A stretch of DNA of 64,000 bases from Rhizobium sp. CFBP 8762 (GCF_014841565.1 NZ_JACYUD010000001.1:922753-986752), one strand, 5' to 3'; numbered from the stretch's first letter, positions 36,709-47,020 are shown. Program-made: numbers and translations. The notes: a model not told the origin generated them from the sequence alone.

Positions 36709-37920
36709 TCAACGGGCGGGCAGCCAGCCTGCAATCCGCTCCGCCAATTGCTCGGACACTTCGGTCTTTGTCATTTCCGGCCATCTTTGTGTACCGTCGT
36801 GGCCAATCAGCAAGATACTGTTTCGATCTCCGCCCATGATGCCTGTGGCGGGTGATACGTCATTGGCTAGAATGTAATCGGCACCCTTGCGCTGGAGCTT
36901 GGCAAGACCGTTGGCCTCAACATTCTGGGTTTCCGCCGCAAAGCCGATGACAAGGCGCGGGCGTTGGGCGTGATGGCCGACAGTGTTCAAAATATCCGGA
37001 TTTTCCGAAAGAATGAAGGTGGGCGGCGTTGCGTCTGCGGTCTTCTTCAGTTTCTGCTGCGAATCACCTTGCACACGCCAGTCGGCCACAGCGGCCACCA
37101 TAACGGCGATGTCGGCAGGCAGATGAGCCATGACGGCATCATGCATCTCCTGAGCGCGCTCGACGTGAATCGTCGTCACACCGGCTGGATCAGGTATGGA
37201 AACCGGGCCGGACACCAGCGTGACGGAGGCTCCAAGCTTTGCCAGTGCTGCCGCAATCGCGTGGCCCTGCTTGCCGGACGAGCGGTTGGCGATGTAGCGA
37301 ACCGGATCAATCGGCTCATGGGTCGGGCCGGAGGTGACAATAGCCGTTCGCCCGGCGAGTGGCGTGTACTGCGGCGCAAGCAGCGCTTCGGCTGCCGCGA
37401 CGATGGCCAGAGGCTCGGCCATCCGGCCCAGCCCTGCCTCGCCGCTTTCCGCCATTTCGCCTTTTTCCGGACCGATAAAATGAATGCCATCGGCTTTCAG
37501 TGTCTGGGTGTTGCGCTGTGTTGCCGAATGCGCCCACATGGCGGGGTTCATGGCAGGGGCGATCAGAACCGGGCGATGGGTGGCAAGCAGCACGGTCGAG
37601 GCCAGATCATTGGCAAGGCCATGTGCCATTTTTGCCATCAGATCGGCAGTGGCAGGAGCCACTACGATGAGATCACAGTCGCGCGCCAGTCGGATATGGC
37701 CGACATCCTGTTCGTCCTCACGAGAGAACAGGTCCGTATAAACATGATCCGCCGCCAGAGCGCCCACCGCCAACGGCGTGATGAACGCCTGCGCGCCTTC
37801 CGTCATGATCGGCCGCACGGCTGCGCCGCGCTCCCGCAACCGGCGGATCAGATCAAGGCTTTTATAGGCGGCGATACCGCCAGCGATGATCAACACGATG
37901 CGTTTGCCAGCCAGTGTCAT
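36709..37920 (-). CDS. coaBC: Bifunctional phosphopantothenoylcysteine decarboxylase/synthase
   Basis: Joins cysteine to 4'-phosphopantothenate and decarboxylates the product in coenzyme A synthesis. The 403-residue protein has the flavoprotein CoaC half (IVLIIAGGIAAYKSLDLIRRL, APAMNPAMW) and the CoaB half (VTSGPTHEPIDPVRYIANRSSGKQG). It overlaps the preceding GNAT gene by one base. In many rhizobia dut follows; here dut lies 14 kb away. Confidence 0.96.
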   Translation of the reverse strand: MTLAGKRIVLIIAGGIAAYKSLDLIRRLRERGAAVRPIMTEGAQAFITPLAVGALAADHVYTDLFSREDEQDVGHIRLARDCDLIVVAPATADLMAKMAHGLANDLASTVLLATHRPVLIAPAMNPAMWAHSATQRNTQTLKADGIHFIGPEKGEMAESGEAGLGRMAEPLAIVAAAEALLAPQYTPLAGRTAIVTSGPTHEPIDPVRYIANRSSGKQGHAIAAALAKLGASVTLVSGPVSIPDPAGVTTIHVERAQEMHDAVMAHLPADIAVMVAAVADWRVQGDSQQKLKKTADATPPTFILSENPDILNTVGHHAQRPRLVIGFAAETQNVEANGLAKLQRKGADYILANDVSPATGIMGGDRNSILLIGHDGTQRWPEMTKTEVSEQLAERIAGWLPAR

Positions 37921-38396
37921 CAGCGCTCTACCCGGCTTTCTCTCGAAAAGATAAGGACGTCCATTCCGTCCACGTCTCGCTCCAGCATTTTCCAGCCTTG
38001 CCGCATATAGTAGTCGGAAATATCCGGTTTTGCATACAGATAAACCTGATCATGACCGAGGGCAAACAGCCGGCGAAGCAAGTCCGAAATCAACGTTCGC
38101 GCAACACCGATGCGCCGGTGTTGCGGCTCAACCCAAAGCGCCGCAAGCCAGGGCGTATATTGTGGTCGCAACTCGAAATCCGATTCAATACCGCTGACGC
38201 TGCCAAGGTAGGTACCGCTTTCATTCACAGCGACCAAGGTCAAAGGAAATGGATCGTTGGTCGCAGTGCCCTCAACCAGGTCTGCAACCTCGTCAAGCCG
38301 GTAGCCATCGTCCCGCCACCAAGCTTGCCAGACGCGCTCTGCGATAACAGACTTATAGTGAGGCGCGTCAACCAGCGTGTGAACGGTATAGTCCAT
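37920..38396 (-). CDS. GNAT family N-acetyltransferase
   Basis: A 158-residue GNAT protein: WLAALWVEPQHRRIGVARTLI is the acetyl-CoA loop and YMRQGWKMLERDVDGMDVLIFSR is the end strand, typical of the family. It lies between ubiB and coaBC, touching both (six bases from ubiB; one-base overlap with coaBC), so it is within the same transcript. Substrate is unknown. Confidence 0.85.
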   Translation of the reverse strand: MDYTVHTLVDAPHYKSVIAERVWQAWWRDDGYRLDEVADLVEGTATNDPFPLTLVAVNESGTYLGSVSGIESDFELRPQYTPWLAALWVEPQHRRIGVARTLISDLLRRLFALGHDQVYLYAKPDISDYYMRQGWKMLERDVDGMDVLIFSRESRVER

Positions 38397-38402
38397 GGCA
38401 GG

Positions 38403-39977
38403 TCACGATATCAGGTAAGCAATATAGGCCAACAGACCCGCAATCACCCACAAGGCTACACGGCCCGAGCGTGTGTGGCGCGCCTCGGCCTTGCCGATAG
38501 CCTGCGCCGTCAGCGGATCGAACCGCAAGCCGTGCTCCGCCATGAGGGTGACCTCGCGCGAAAAGGCTTCGGTCTTGGCGGCAATTTCGGGGGCAGCTTC
38601 GGCGAGCCGCACGGCGGCGTGGAGGCTGGCCTTGAGATCGGTGATGATGCGCTTGGGCCCGAGATTGTCGGCAATCCATTGTCCGACCACCGGCTCGGAG
38701 GCTTTCCACATGTTAAAACGCGGGTTGAGCGAGCGGGCAACGCCTTCCACCACCACCATGGTTTTTTGCAGCATCACCAGTTCGGTGCGGGTTTCCATAT
38801 CGAACAGTTCCGTCACTTCAAACAGAAGTGTCAGCAGTTTGGCCATGGAGATGGTTTCGGCGGGCTGGCCGTGGATCGGCTCGCCGATGGCGCGGATCGC
38901 CTGCGCAAAGCTCGCGACATTATGATGCCCCGGCACATAGCCCGCTTCAAAATGCACATCCGCCACACGGCGATAATCGCGGGTGATAAAGCCGTAGAGA
39001 ATTTCCGCCAGAAACCGCCGCTCCTTCGGGCCCAACCGCCCAGCGATGCCAAGATCGACCGCGACGATAACGCCGGTCGGGTCCACAAACAGATTGCCCT
39101 GATGCATATCGGCATGGAAAAATCCATCGCGCAGCGTATGGCGCAGAAAAGACTGGATCAGTGTATCGGCAAGCCTGTTCAGATCGTGTCCGGCGCGTTT
39201 CAGCCCCTCGACATCCGACATCTTCACGCCGTCGATCCATTCCATCGTCACGACATCGCGGCCCGTGCGTTCCCAATCGACCTTGGGCACACGGAAGCCG
39301 GGATCGTCGGCGGTATTTTCACCGAGTTCCGACAGGGCTGCAGCTTCCAGCCGCAAATCCATCTCCACCTTGGTGGTCTGCTCCAGCGTGCGCGTGACCT
39401 CGACCGGGCGCAGACGCCGGGAATGGGGCACAAAACGCTCCTGCAAATGCGAGACGGCATACATGGCTTCCAGATCATTGGCGAAACGCTGGCGCACGCC
39501 GGGGCGAATGACCTTGACGGCCACCTTTTCCTCGCGGCCATCGCGCAGCACGAACGCCGGATGAACCTGCGCCATGGATGCTGCCGCAATCGGCGGGTCA
39601 AGCCGGGTATAGAGTTCACCGACCGGGCGGCCAAGGGCACCCTCAATGGTCGCCACCGCATCCGCCATCGGGAAGGTTGCCATGCTGTCTTGCAGAAACG
39701 CCAGATCGGCAGCAAAATCGGCACCCACCACATCGGGCCGGGTCGCCAGAAACTGGCCGATCTTGACGTAGGACGGGCCGAGACGACCAACGGCGCGGGC
39801 CAGCCGGTCGCTTCTCTCCTGCTTTTTGGCGCGGGGCTTGGCCAGCAACCCGGCAGCCGATTGGCCCAGCCGCGCGAGTGCGGGGAGATTTTCGGATGGC
39901 AGCGCGGTTATAACACCTTCTCGCGCCAGCACCCAGCCAATGCGGATCAATCGCGCATATGCGCCAAATGTGCTCAT
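38403..39977 (-). CDS. ubiB: Ubiquinone biosynthesis protein UbiB (ABC1/ADCK-type kinase)
   Basis: An atypical kinase/ATPase needed for ubiquinone synthesis. The 524-residue protein has the KxGQ motif (YVKIGQFLATRPD), EVDLRLEAA-like helical core, MEWIDGVKM, and VAVDLGIAGRLG (DxG-type). A hydrophobic pair of helices ends the protein (WVIAGLLAYIAYLIS). The start MSTFGAYARL is the family start; it lies five bases from the ubiE stop. Confidence 0.95.
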   Translation of the reverse strand: MSTFGAYARLIRIGWVLAREGVITALPSENLPALARLGQSAAGLLAKPRAKKQERSDRLARAVGRLGPSYVKIGQFLATRPDVVGADFAADLAFLQDSMATFPMADAVATIEGALGRPVGELYTRLDPPIAAASMAQVHPAFVLRDGREEKVAVKVIRPGVRQRFANDLEAMYAVSHLQERFVPHSRRLRPVEVTRTLEQTTKVEMDLRLEAAALSELGENTADDPGFRVPKVDWERTGRDVVTMEWIDGVKMSDVEGLKRAGHDLNRLADTLIQSFLRHTLRDGFFHADMHQGNLFVDPTGVIVAVDLGIAGRLGPKERRFLAEILYGFITRDYRRVADVHFEAGYVPGHHNVASFAQAIRAIGEPIHGQPAETISMAKLLTLLFEVTELFDMETRTELVMLQKTMVVVEGVARSLNPRFNMWKASEPVVGQWIADNLGPKRIITDLKASLHAAVRLAEAAPEIAAKTEAFSREVTLMAEHGLRFDPLTAQAIGKAEARHTRSGRVALWVIAGLLAYIAYLIS

Positions 39978-39981
39978 ACGC

Positions 39982-40758
39982 CTAGAGTTTCCAGCCGGAG
40001 TGCAACGCCGCAATACCGCCGGTATAGTTGGTGAACTGCACGCGGGAGAACCCGGCCTTGGTGATCATCGCGGCAAAGTCTTTCTGATTGGGGAATTTGC
40101 GGATCGATTCCACCAGATACTGGTAGGGCTCCGCATCGCCGGTGATCATCTGGCCGAATTTGGGAATCGCGTTGAACGACCACGTATCGTAGACCGTATC
40201 GAGCAACGGCAGATCGACCTCGGAAAACTCCAGCACCAGCAGACGCCCGCCGCGCTTCAACACGCGGTACGCCTCACTCAGCGCCACATCGATACGCGGC
40301 ACATTGCGAATGCCGAAAGCTATCGTGTAGGCATCAAATGAATTGTTCTCAAACGGCAGGTCTTCGGCATTGGCCTCGACAAAGGTGAGGTTGTCCGAAA
40401 GACCCTTTTTACCCGCGCGCTCGGCACCCACCGCGAGCATGGAGCCATTGATATCCAGCACCGTTGCGTGGGCTTGGCGATCAGAAGCCTCAACGATACG
40501 AAACGCAATATCACCGGTGCCACCGGCCACATCAAGCACGCGATAATCGCTGGATTTGCGCGGGTTGAGCGCGGCAATCATGGAGTCCTTCCAGACCCGG
40601 TGCATCCCCATCGACATGACATCGTTCATGATATCGTAGCGCTTGGCCACCTTGTGGAAGACGTCATTGACGAGGGTTTGTTTCTCACCTTCGTTGACCT
40701 GGCGAAAGCCATAGGATGTTTCCATACCACCATCGGCTGAAATGCGCTGCCCAGTCAT
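39982..40758 (-). CDS. ubiE: Demethylmenaquinone/ubiquinone methyltransferase UbiE
   Basis: C-methyltransferase of ubiquinone (and menaquinone) synthesis. The 258-residue product has [15 protein letters not shown] (SAM motif I), the [15 protein letters not shown] family motif, and [22 protein letters not shown]. First gene of the ubiE-ubiB-GNAT-coaBC set and divergent from mutM. Confidence 0.97.
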   Translation of the reverse strand: MTGQRISADGGMETSYGFRQVNEGEKQTLVNDVFHKVAKRYDIMNDVMSMGMHRVWKDSMIAALNPRKSSDYRVLDVAGGTGDIAFRIVEASDRQAHATVLDINGSMLAVGAERAGKKGLSDNLTFVEANAEDLPFENNSFDAYTIAFGIRNVPRIDVALSEAYRVLKRGGRLLVLEFSEVDLPLLDTVYDTWSFNAIPKFGQMITGDAEPYQYLVESIRKFPNQKDFAAMITKAGFSRVQFTNYTGGIAALHSGWKL

Positions 40759-40920
40759 TTTGACACTCCGTTTAAACGCTCATATACGCTTGGCTATAGC
40801 GGATATGGAGACCAATACCTACCTCTTCAATGCCGCAGGTTGTCGCGGGTTATACGCCAAACCCTTTAAAAAGGCGAAAGCCGTTTTGGCAATTCTAACG
40901 AATAAGCTGGAGTGACCGAT

Positions 40921-41814
40921 ATGCCGGAATTGCCGGAAGTGGAAACCGTACGCCGGGGGCTGGCACCAGCCATGGAAGGCGCTGTGCTGACCAAGGCGGA
41001 ACTGCGCCGGGCAGACCTGCGCTTTCCCTTCCCGCCGGATTTCGTGGATAGAATCACCGGTCAACGGATCGTCGCGTTGTCGCGCCGAGCCAAATATCTG
41101 CTGATCGAGCTGGAGAATGGTGACGATATCATCGCCCATCTCGGCATGTCCGGCTCGTTTCGCGTGGAAATGGATGCAGCGGAAGCAGAGACGCCGGGCA
41201 TTTTCCACATGCCGCGCGGCAAGGATGAGAAGCACGATCATGTCGTGTTTCATCTTCAAAGTCCGGCTGGACGCGGACGGGTGGTCTATAATGACCCGCG
41301 CCGCTTCGGCTTCATGGATATTGCCCGCCACGCTGATCTCTCCGGTCACGCCTTTTTTCGCGGCATGGGCGCGGAGCCGACCGGCAACCTGCTGGATGAA
41401 ACGATTCTGGCCACGCGCTTTGCCGGCAAAAGCCAGCCCTTGAAAGCCGCCCTTCTGGACCAGAAAAACATTGCGGGCCTTGGCAATATCTATGTGTGCG
41501 AGGCCCTGTGGCGGGCAGCACTCTCGCCGCTCACACCAGCCGGCGCGTTGGTGGACACGAAGGGCAAGGCCAAACCGGCGCTGGCCGTTCTCACCCAGTC
41601 CATCCGGGATGTGATTGCCGATGCCATTGCCGCCGGTGGCTCGTCGCTGCGCGACCATATCCAGACGGATGGGTCTCTGGGCTACTTCCAGCACACCTTC
41701 TCTGTGTATGATCAGGAGGGCAAGCCTTGCCGCCGTGCAGGCTGCGGTGGTACGGTTACACGCATTGTGCAGACTGGCCGCTCGACCTTTTACTGCCCGA
41801 CCTGCCAGACATAA
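40921..41814 (+). CDS. mutM: Formamidopyrimidine-DNA glycosylase
   Basis: Base-excision glycosylase that removes 8-oxoguanine. The 297-residue protein begins MPELPEVET with the catalytic Pro2, continues with the H2TH region around [10 protein letters not shown], and ends with a four-Cys zinc finger ([10 protein letters not shown]...FYCPTCQ). The ATG is used rather than an upstream GTG since Pro2 must be the N-terminal residue. Confidence 0.97.
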   Translation: MPELPEVETVRRGLAPAMEGAVLTKAELRRADLRFPFPPDFVDRITGQRIVALSRRAKYLLIELENGDDIIAHLGMSGSFRVEMDAAEAETPGIFHMPRGKDEKHDHVVFHLQSPAGRGRVVYNDPRRFGFMDIARHADLSGHAFFRGMGAEPTGNLLDETILATRFAGKSQPLKAALLDQKNIAGLGNIYVCEALWRAALSPLTPAGALVDTKGKAKPALAVLTQSIRDVIADAIAAGGSSLRDHIQTDGSLGYFQHTFSVYDQEGKPCRRAGCGGTVTRIVQTGRSTFYCPTCQT

Positions 41815-41859
41815 GGCGTTTGGGCGGTCAACTTTGGCGCGATGCCGTAAAAATGCGCG

Positions 41860-41888
41860 TTGACTGGTGGCCGCTTACAGGCTATACG
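41860..41888 (+). promoter_or_regulatory. Probable rpsT promoter
   Basis: TTGACT (41860-41865) and TATACG (41883-41888) with a 17-base spacer lie about 125 bases before rpsT and 46 bases after mutM. It is near the alphaproteobacterial housekeeping consensus. Confidence 0.6.
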
Positions 41889-42011
41889 CCGCCCACGGTT
41901 TGAAAAGCCAATCCGGCTTTTCGTAATTCTCCCCTTGTGCTTGGAACGGCAGGTCATGATGACCAGACGCGGCATGGTGGGAGTTGTGGCAGAATTTTCG
42001 GAGAGGCATCC

Positions 42012-42278
42012 ATGGCCAATACATCTTCGGCGAAAAAGGCGACTCGTAAAATCGCCCGCCGTACTGAAGTTAACAAAGCCCGTCGCTCGCGCGTTCGTGG
42101 TTTCATCCGTAAGGTTGAAGAGGCAATCCTGACCGGCGACCAGGCTGTCGCGCAGGAAGCCCTGCGTGCATGCCAGCCAGAGTTGATGCGCGCTGCTTCC
42201 AAGGGCGTTGTGCACTTCAACACAGCGTCGCGCAAGATTTCGCGCCTTGCCAGCCGGGTTAAAGCAATCTCTGCTTAA
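42012..42278 (+). CDS. rpsT: 30S ribosomal protein S20
   Basis: An 88-residue basic helical protein: [37 protein letters not shown] and [16 protein letters not shown] match S20. GAGAGG lies upstream of the ATG. It precedes dnaA in the usual rhizobial order, but separated by almost 900 bases. A terminator follows at once. Confidence 0.97.
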   Translation: MANTSSAKKATRKIARRTEVNKARRSRVRGFIRKVEEAILTGDQAVAQEALRACQPELMRAASKGVVHFNTASRKISRLASRVKAISA

Positions 42279-42304
42279 CCTGCTAAAACTGACGGAATAT
42301 GCCA

Positions 42305-42328
42305 GCCCGATCTTTGATCGGGCTTTTC
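42305..42328 (+). terminator. Intrinsic terminator of rpsT
   Basis: AGCCCGATC-ttt-GATCGGGCT hairpin with a T-run directly after, 26 bases past the rpsT stop. It isolates rpsT from dnaA. Confidence 0.88.
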
Positions 42329-43172
42329 CGATTCTGGGCATACGTCAGCGTTATGGTTAACGGTTAAGACCATTTCAGGGCTGATATGACGACAATTCCG
42401 TGACAGGAATTTTTGATCAAAAACAACGACTTGTCCGAGAAGGTCATGATCCCGTGCCGGTGCGGCCAGCACATTGCGGCGAAAACAGAGTCAAGCGAAT
42501 TTTTATTTTTGGCCGATTTTCTCCCCTGCTCATTGCTGAAAATTTCAAAGCCATTGATTCATAAGCGATTCTTCTTCAATGCCCCTTGGGCCATGCAGGA
42601 CGCAGTTTAAGAGTCAACGCCCGGCCTCAGATTGTCGCCAAAAATCACGATTGATCTCACCCCCTGATCCTGACTAAATACATTTCACAGGGCGCGGCCC
42701 ACCACGGATACGTCTGACGACGCCGTTTGTGGATGGGCGGCGTGAGTGACAGTTCAAGCTGTCCGGCAGAGCGGTTACCCGCTGTGATCGACCTGTGTAA
42801 CGGGGTGTGTCCATCTCGTTTCATCATTTGAGTGTGAGGCTTCACCCAAACGGGCAACTGTTTGGACGAGGCTTCTTGCGGCCTGAATTCAGGATGGCTG
42901 CACAGTTGTGTATGAGTAGAGGCGCTGACCCTGACCGGTCGGCGTTTGCGTAAAGAGTAACAGGAGTACCGATTCCATGCGGATAACCGGGTTGTACCAG
43001 CCAAAGACAAAACGACCACTGACCGATGAGCCGCGTTGCGGTTTTGCGGTTTGCGGCAGGTAGCACCGGGCATATCTGAAGCGTGAAAGACGTGCTGGTT
43101 CAGATCAGGCTGCACGTTCGATAAAGCGTGGTGGTGGCACACCACACGAGACTGGTATTGGAAGGCGGCACT
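42329..43172 (+). other. Long non-coding region before dnaA
   Basis: About 840 bases with no convincing gene after the rpsT terminator. GANTC sites (CcrM methylation motif) occur at 42331, 42488, 42556, 42567 and 42611. A DnaA-box-like sequence TGTGTATGA (one base off the consensus for the reverse orientation) lies at 42907-42915. A TTAA-cgg-TTAA sequence is at about 42358. The dnaA start has GGAAGG upstream. Short open frames here lack ribosome sites and family likeness. It probably holds the dnaA promoter and control sites. Confidence 0.6.
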
Positions 43173-44705
43173 ATGCGAATGAATGTAATGGCGGCGGATG
43201 CTTTTGCGAACGACGGAACTGCGGTTTCGAAACAAGAAACAATAGGGGGAACAGGCGTGACACAGCAGGACGCACTATTTGAACGGGTAAGTGCGCGGCT
43301 GAAAGCTCAAGTTGGTCCCGATGTTTTTGCAAGCTGGTTCGGTCGCCTGAAGCTTCATTCGGTGTCCAAGAGCGTCGTGCGCCTGTCGGTGCCGACAACC
43401 TTCCTGAAATCTTGGATCAACAACCGCTATCTCGACATCATCACCGCCCTGTTTCAGGAAGAGGATGGCGAGATCCTGAAGGTGGAAATTCTGGTGCGCA
43501 CCGCTGCCCGAGGTGCCCGCCCGATCGTCAGCGAAGACGCGGTCATGCCTGCCATCGAAGCGCCCGCAAACGCAAGCCCGCGCCGCAACACTGTCCAGTC
43601 CATTTCCATGGCAACGACGGCGCCGCTGTCTTCTCCGGGCCGCGCGCCGGTTGCCGGTCCCCTGTTCGGCTCACCGCTCGATCCGCGCTACACCTTCGAT
43701 AGTTTTGTCGAAGGATCTTCCAACCGCGTTGCGATGGCAGCCGCCAAAACCATTGCGGAAGCCGGTGCGGGTGCTGTGCGCTTCAATCCCCTGTTCATTC
43801 ATTCAAGCGTTGGGCTCGGCAAAACCCACCTGTTGCAAGCCATCGCCAGTGCCGCGATCCAGAGCCCGCGCGCACCGCGTGTGGTCTATCTGACAGCCGA
43901 ATATTTCATGTGGCGCTTTGCCACCGCCATCCGCGACAATGATGCCCTTTCGCTGAAAGAAACCCTGCGCAATATCGATCTTCTGATCATTGACGACATG
44001 CAGTTCCTGCAGGGCAAGTCCATTCAGCACGAATTCTGCCACCTGTTGAACATGCTGCTCGATTCGGCCAAGCAGGTCGTGGTTGCAGCCGACCGTGCGC
44101 CTTGGGAACTGGAATCGCTGGACCCGCGCGTGCGTTCGCGCCTGCAGGGTGGCGTTGCCATCGAGATGGAAGGCCCGGATTACGAGATGCGTCTTGAGAT
44201 TCTCAAGCGTCGCCTTGAAGTTGCGCAGATGGAAGATGGCTCTCTGGATATTCCGGTTGAGATCCTCAGCCACGTTGCCCGCAACATCACAGCCAGTGGC
44301 CGTGAACTGGAAGGCGCTTTCAACCAGTTGCTGTTCCGCCGCTCGTTCGAGCCGACCCTGAGCCTGGAGCGTGTGGACGAACTGCTTGGCCATCTGGTCA
44401 GCGCCGGAGAGCCGAAGCGTGTGCGAATCGAAGACATTCAGCGCGTTGTCGCCAAGCACTACAACGTTTCACGTCAGGAACTGGTGTCGAACCGCCGCAC
44501 CCGCGTCATCGTCAAGCCACGCCAGATCGCCATGTATCTGGCCAAGGCACTGACGCCGCGTTCTTTCCCGGAAATCGGTCGCCGATTCGGTGGTCGCGAT
44601 CACACCACGGTGTTGCATGCGGTGCGCAAGATCGAAGAGCTGATTTCTGGTGACAGCAAGCTGTCGCACGAAATTGAGCTTCTGAAGCGCCTGATCAACG
44701 AATAG
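43173..44705 (+). CDS. dnaA: Chromosomal replication initiator protein DnaA
   Basis: Binds DnaA boxes and melts the origin. The 510-residue protein has the N-terminal interaction domain ([10 protein letters not shown]), a variable linker, the AAA+ domain with [13 protein letters not shown] (Walker A) and [12 protein letters not shown] (Walker B), and the C-terminal HTH with [14 protein letters not shown]. The start with GGAAGG is chosen. Upstream lies the long non-coding region. Confidence 0.97.
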   Translation: MRMNVMAADAFANDGTAVSKQETIGGTGVTQQDALFERVSARLKAQVGPDVFASWFGRLKLHSVSKSVVRLSVPTTFLKSWINNRYLDIITALFQEEDGEILKVEILVRTAARGARPIVSEDAVMPAIEAPANASPRRNTVQSISMATTAPLSSPGRAPVAGPLFGSPLDPRYTFDSFVEGSSNRVAMAAAKTIAEAGAGAVRFNPLFIHSSVGLGKTHLLQAIASAAIQSPRAPRVVYLTAEYFMWRFATAIRDNDALSLKETLRNIDLLIIDDMQFLQGKSIQHEFCHLLNMLLDSAKQVVVAADRAPWELESLDPRVRSRLQGGVAIEMEGPDYEMRLEILKRRLEVAQMEDGSLDIPVEILSHVARNITASGRELEGAFNQLLFRRSFEPTLSLERVDELLGHLVSAGEPKRVRIEDIQRVVAKHYNVSRQELVSNRRTRVIVKPRQIAMYLAKALTPRSFPEIGRRFGGRDHTTVLHAVRKIEELISGDSKLSHEIELLKRLINE

Positions 44706-44714
44706 GCTTGTCCC

Positions 44715-45083
44715 ATGCCCATAAGCATGACCGCGACGATCTATGGGATCAAAGCCTGCGATACCATGAAAAAGGCGCGTGCCTGGCTGGATGGCCAGGG
44801 CGTCGCCTATGCGTTTCACGATTACAAGACCGCTGGCATTGACGAAGCAACCTTGAAGCGCTGGTGCGCGACGGCTGGGTGGGAAACTGTGCTGAACCGC
44901 GCCGGCACCACGTTTCGCAAAGTACCGGAAGCCGATCGGCAGGATCTGGATGAAGCAAAGGCCATTGCGTTGATGATGGCCCAGCCGTCCATGATTAAAC
45001 GGCCGGTTCTGGAGGCGAACGGTGAGACCCGGATCGGTTTCAAGCCCACGGAATATGAAAGCCTGTTTTCACACATCGGATAG
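44715..45083 (+). CDS. ArsC/Spx-family protein
   Basis: A 122-residue ArsC-superfamily protein of the YffB type. YGIKACDTMKKARAWLDGQG at the start holds the single conserved Cys (residue 15), and KRPVLEANGETRIGFKP is the end strand. YffB-like proteins resemble glutathione-linked arsenate reductases, but their role is uncertain. It lies ten bases after dnaA and may be read through from it. Confidence 0.88.
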   Translation: MPISMTATIYGIKACDTMKKARAWLDGQGVAYAFHDYKTAGIDEATLKRWCATAGWETVLNRAGTTFRKVPEADRQDLDEAKAIALMMAQPSMIKRPVLEANGETRIGFKPTEYESLFSHIG

Positions 45084-45102
45084 AACATTACCGAGCTGAG
45101 CA

Positions 45103-45576
45103 ATGTCAAAAAGCACGCGCGCGACTCTTGCGCTGACCAACGCGGGTGTATCCTTTACCCCCGTCAGCTATGCCTATGACGGCAATGCTGAACGCATCGG
45201 CCTGCAAGCGGCTGAGGCTCTGGGCGAAGACCCGGCCTGTGTTTTGAAGACCTTGATGGCAGAGGCCGATGGCAAACCGGTTTGCGTGATCGTACCGTCC
45301 GATTGCGAGGTAAGCATGAAGAAGCTTGCCAGTGCATTTAATGCCAAATCCGCTCATATGATGAAGCCTGCCGATGCAGAACGGCTGACCGGCTATCATG
45401 TCGGTGGCATCAGCCCCTTCGGCCAAAAAAAGACCGTGCCGACCGCAATCGAAATTGCCGCCCTGGACCATCCCTATGTCTATATCAATGGCGGGCAGCG
45501 CGGCCTTCAAGTGCGGCTACTGCCCACGGATGCGCAACGGGCATTGAACGCAAAAGCGGTGTCACTCATCAGCTAG
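45103..45576 (+). CDS. ybaK: Cys-tRNA(Pro)/Cys-tRNA(Cys) deacylase, YbaK/EbsC type
   Basis: A 157-residue editing-domain protein that hydrolyses misacylated Cys-tRNA(Pro). KSTRATLALTNAGVSFTPVSY, the ALGEDPACVLKTLMAE segment, and GGISPFGQKKTVP with the family Gly/Lys are present. It follows the ArsC-like gene by 19 bases, probably in one transcript. Confidence 0.9.
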   Translation: MSKSTRATLALTNAGVSFTPVSYAYDGNAERIGLQAAEALGEDPACVLKTLMAEADGKPVCVIVPSDCEVSMKKLASAFNAKSAHMMKPADAERLTGYHVGGISPFGQKKTVPTAIEIAALDHPYVYINGGQRGLQVRLLPTDAQRALNAKAVSLIS

Positions 45577-45642
45577 GGTATGCACAGCAAAAGTGTGCAG
45601 CGGTTTACGTCATGACAATGCGCAAAACACACTGGACGAGCA

Positions 45643-46878
45643 TCAAGCGATGATCGGCGTAAAATCCTCGTTTTGCGGTGCCGTGAAGACGACCGTAAAC
45701 GCGGCACCATCAGACCAATCGCAGCGTTCAGCCGACAATGTGCCGTTTAATTGACGGGCGAGCGAGCTGATAACCTTCATACCGAGGCCTTTGCTGTTCT
45801 CAAGGCTGAAATGTGTCGGCAAGCCGGGCCCATCGTCACTGACACGCAGCATGATCTGGTTTTCTCCCGAAAGCTGGATGGTGACCCGGATGTTGGTTGC
45901 GCCCTGCTTGGCCGCATTGGTGATCAGCTCGTTGACGATCAGGCCGATGGGCACCAGCTTGTCGCTCGGCAAATCCAGCGCCTCGCCTTCGACGTTCAGC
46001 CGTCCCTCGGCGAAGTGCAGAATCTCTGAAATGGTCAGGCAAAGACGCTGTAAATACGCCTGGCAGTTTTCGCGCACTGCACCGGCATCGGCGGCGAGAT
46101 AAATATGCTGGTGGGAACGGGCAACCGCAGAGATACGGCCGGAAGCAACCGCAAGCTGTTCCGCTGTGTCCGCGCTTTCTGCTGAACGGCTCTGCAGCAT
46201 CAGCATGGACGACACGAGTTGCAGGCTGTTCATGACACGATGGTCGATCTCGCGGGCGAGAAGCCTGCTTTGGCTGAGTTCGGCATTCTTCTCTTCCACC
46301 ATGCGCGTCGCCTCGGCAATGGCCTGGCGGGCGGTCATGCGCAGTTCCATCTGTCCGATGACGGCGGCGGCAAGGTGTTTCAGATGTTCGATCTGCTTGC
46401 GGGTTGGCCGTCGCGGCACCAGATCGGCAACACCGAGAACGCCGATGGCGTGGCCCTCGGGCGTGATCAGCGGAATGCCGAGATAAAATTGTAGTCCCGG
46501 CGCGCCCGTCACCAGGGGATTGGCGGCCGCGCGTTGATCGGCGCTGGCATTGACGACCAGCCAGGGCTTGTCCTGCAGAACAGCCGATCCGCAAAAGCCC
46601 GGAACCCTCGCCGTATCGGCCAGTGCCATACCGTGGGCGGCACGAAACCGTATCGTATCGGCATCAACCAGACTGATAAATGCAGTGGGTACGGAAAACA
46701 GTTTGGCAGCAATAGTGGTTATGTTCTTGAACGGGCCATCCTGCTCGCTATCCAGTATGGCATAGGCATTGAGAGCGGCCAGACGTGCGGCTTCATCCCA
46801 ATTCTGGTTGTGGAGGTCACCCTTTCTGACGGTCAATGCGCATCCCCTACTCGACACCAATGCACTATATACGGACAT
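45643..46878 (-). CDS. Sensor histidine kinase, GAF plus HisKA_2/HWE-type
   Basis: A 411-residue soluble sensor kinase. A GAF domain spans about residues 35-180. The dimerisation and phosphoacceptor helix is REIDHRVMNSLQLVSSML, the HisKA_2 form, and the ATPase has IVNELITNAAKQG and RVSDDGPGLP. No membrane segment is seen. There is no adjacent response regulator, so it is an orphan. The ligand of the GAF domain is unknown. The true start may be a little downstream of the first ATG. Confidence 0.88.
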   Translation of the reverse strand: MSVYSALVSSRGCALTVRKGDLHNQNWDEAARLAALNAYAILDSEQDGPFKNITTIAAKLFSVPTAFISLVDADTIRFRAAHGMALADTARVPGFCGSAVLQDKPWLVVNASADQRAAANPLVTGAPGLQFYLGIPLITPEGHAIGVLGVADLVPRRPTRKQIEHLKHLAAAVIGQMELRMTARQAIAEATRMVEEKNAELSQSRLLAREIDHRVMNSLQLVSSMLMLQSRSAESADTAEQLAVASGRISAVARSHQHIYLAADAGAVRENCQAYLQRLCLTISEILHFAEGRLNVEGEALDLPSDKLVPIGLIVNELITNAAKQGATNIRVTIQLSGENQIMLRVSDDGPGLPTHFSLENSKGLGMKVISSLARQLNGTLSAERCDWSDGAAFTVVFTAPQNEDFTPIIA

Positions 46879-47020
46879 ATCTCATAATAGTTCTCTTAAT
46901 AGTTGCATAAAGCGATAAAGAAAGCCCTAACATTGCAATTAAAGTTCGAAGAGGAGATGTTTTGCGTTGCTTTCCGGTTGATGGTAAAAAATCCGCTCCA
47001 ACAGCAACAGGCAGGCCCCC

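Noticed and set aside
37914-40034. A 706-codon plus-strand open frame
   Set aside because: It is antisense to the GNAT, ubiB and ubiE genes, whose minus-strand products match known families. High GC content produces such shadows; the translated sequence is His/Gly/Arg-rich with no family pattern.
42413-42610. A 65-codon frame in the rpsT-dnaA gap
   Set aside because: No ribosome site, no recognised family, atypical composition; more likely part of the control region.
42657-43235. A 192-codon minus-strand frame upstream of dnaA
   Set aside because: It overlaps the dnaA start and has composition unlike a protein of this genome; no family likeness.
45581-45599. TGCACA-gcaaaag-TGTGCA hairpin after ybaK
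   Set aside because: Six base pairs and no T-run; could be chance.
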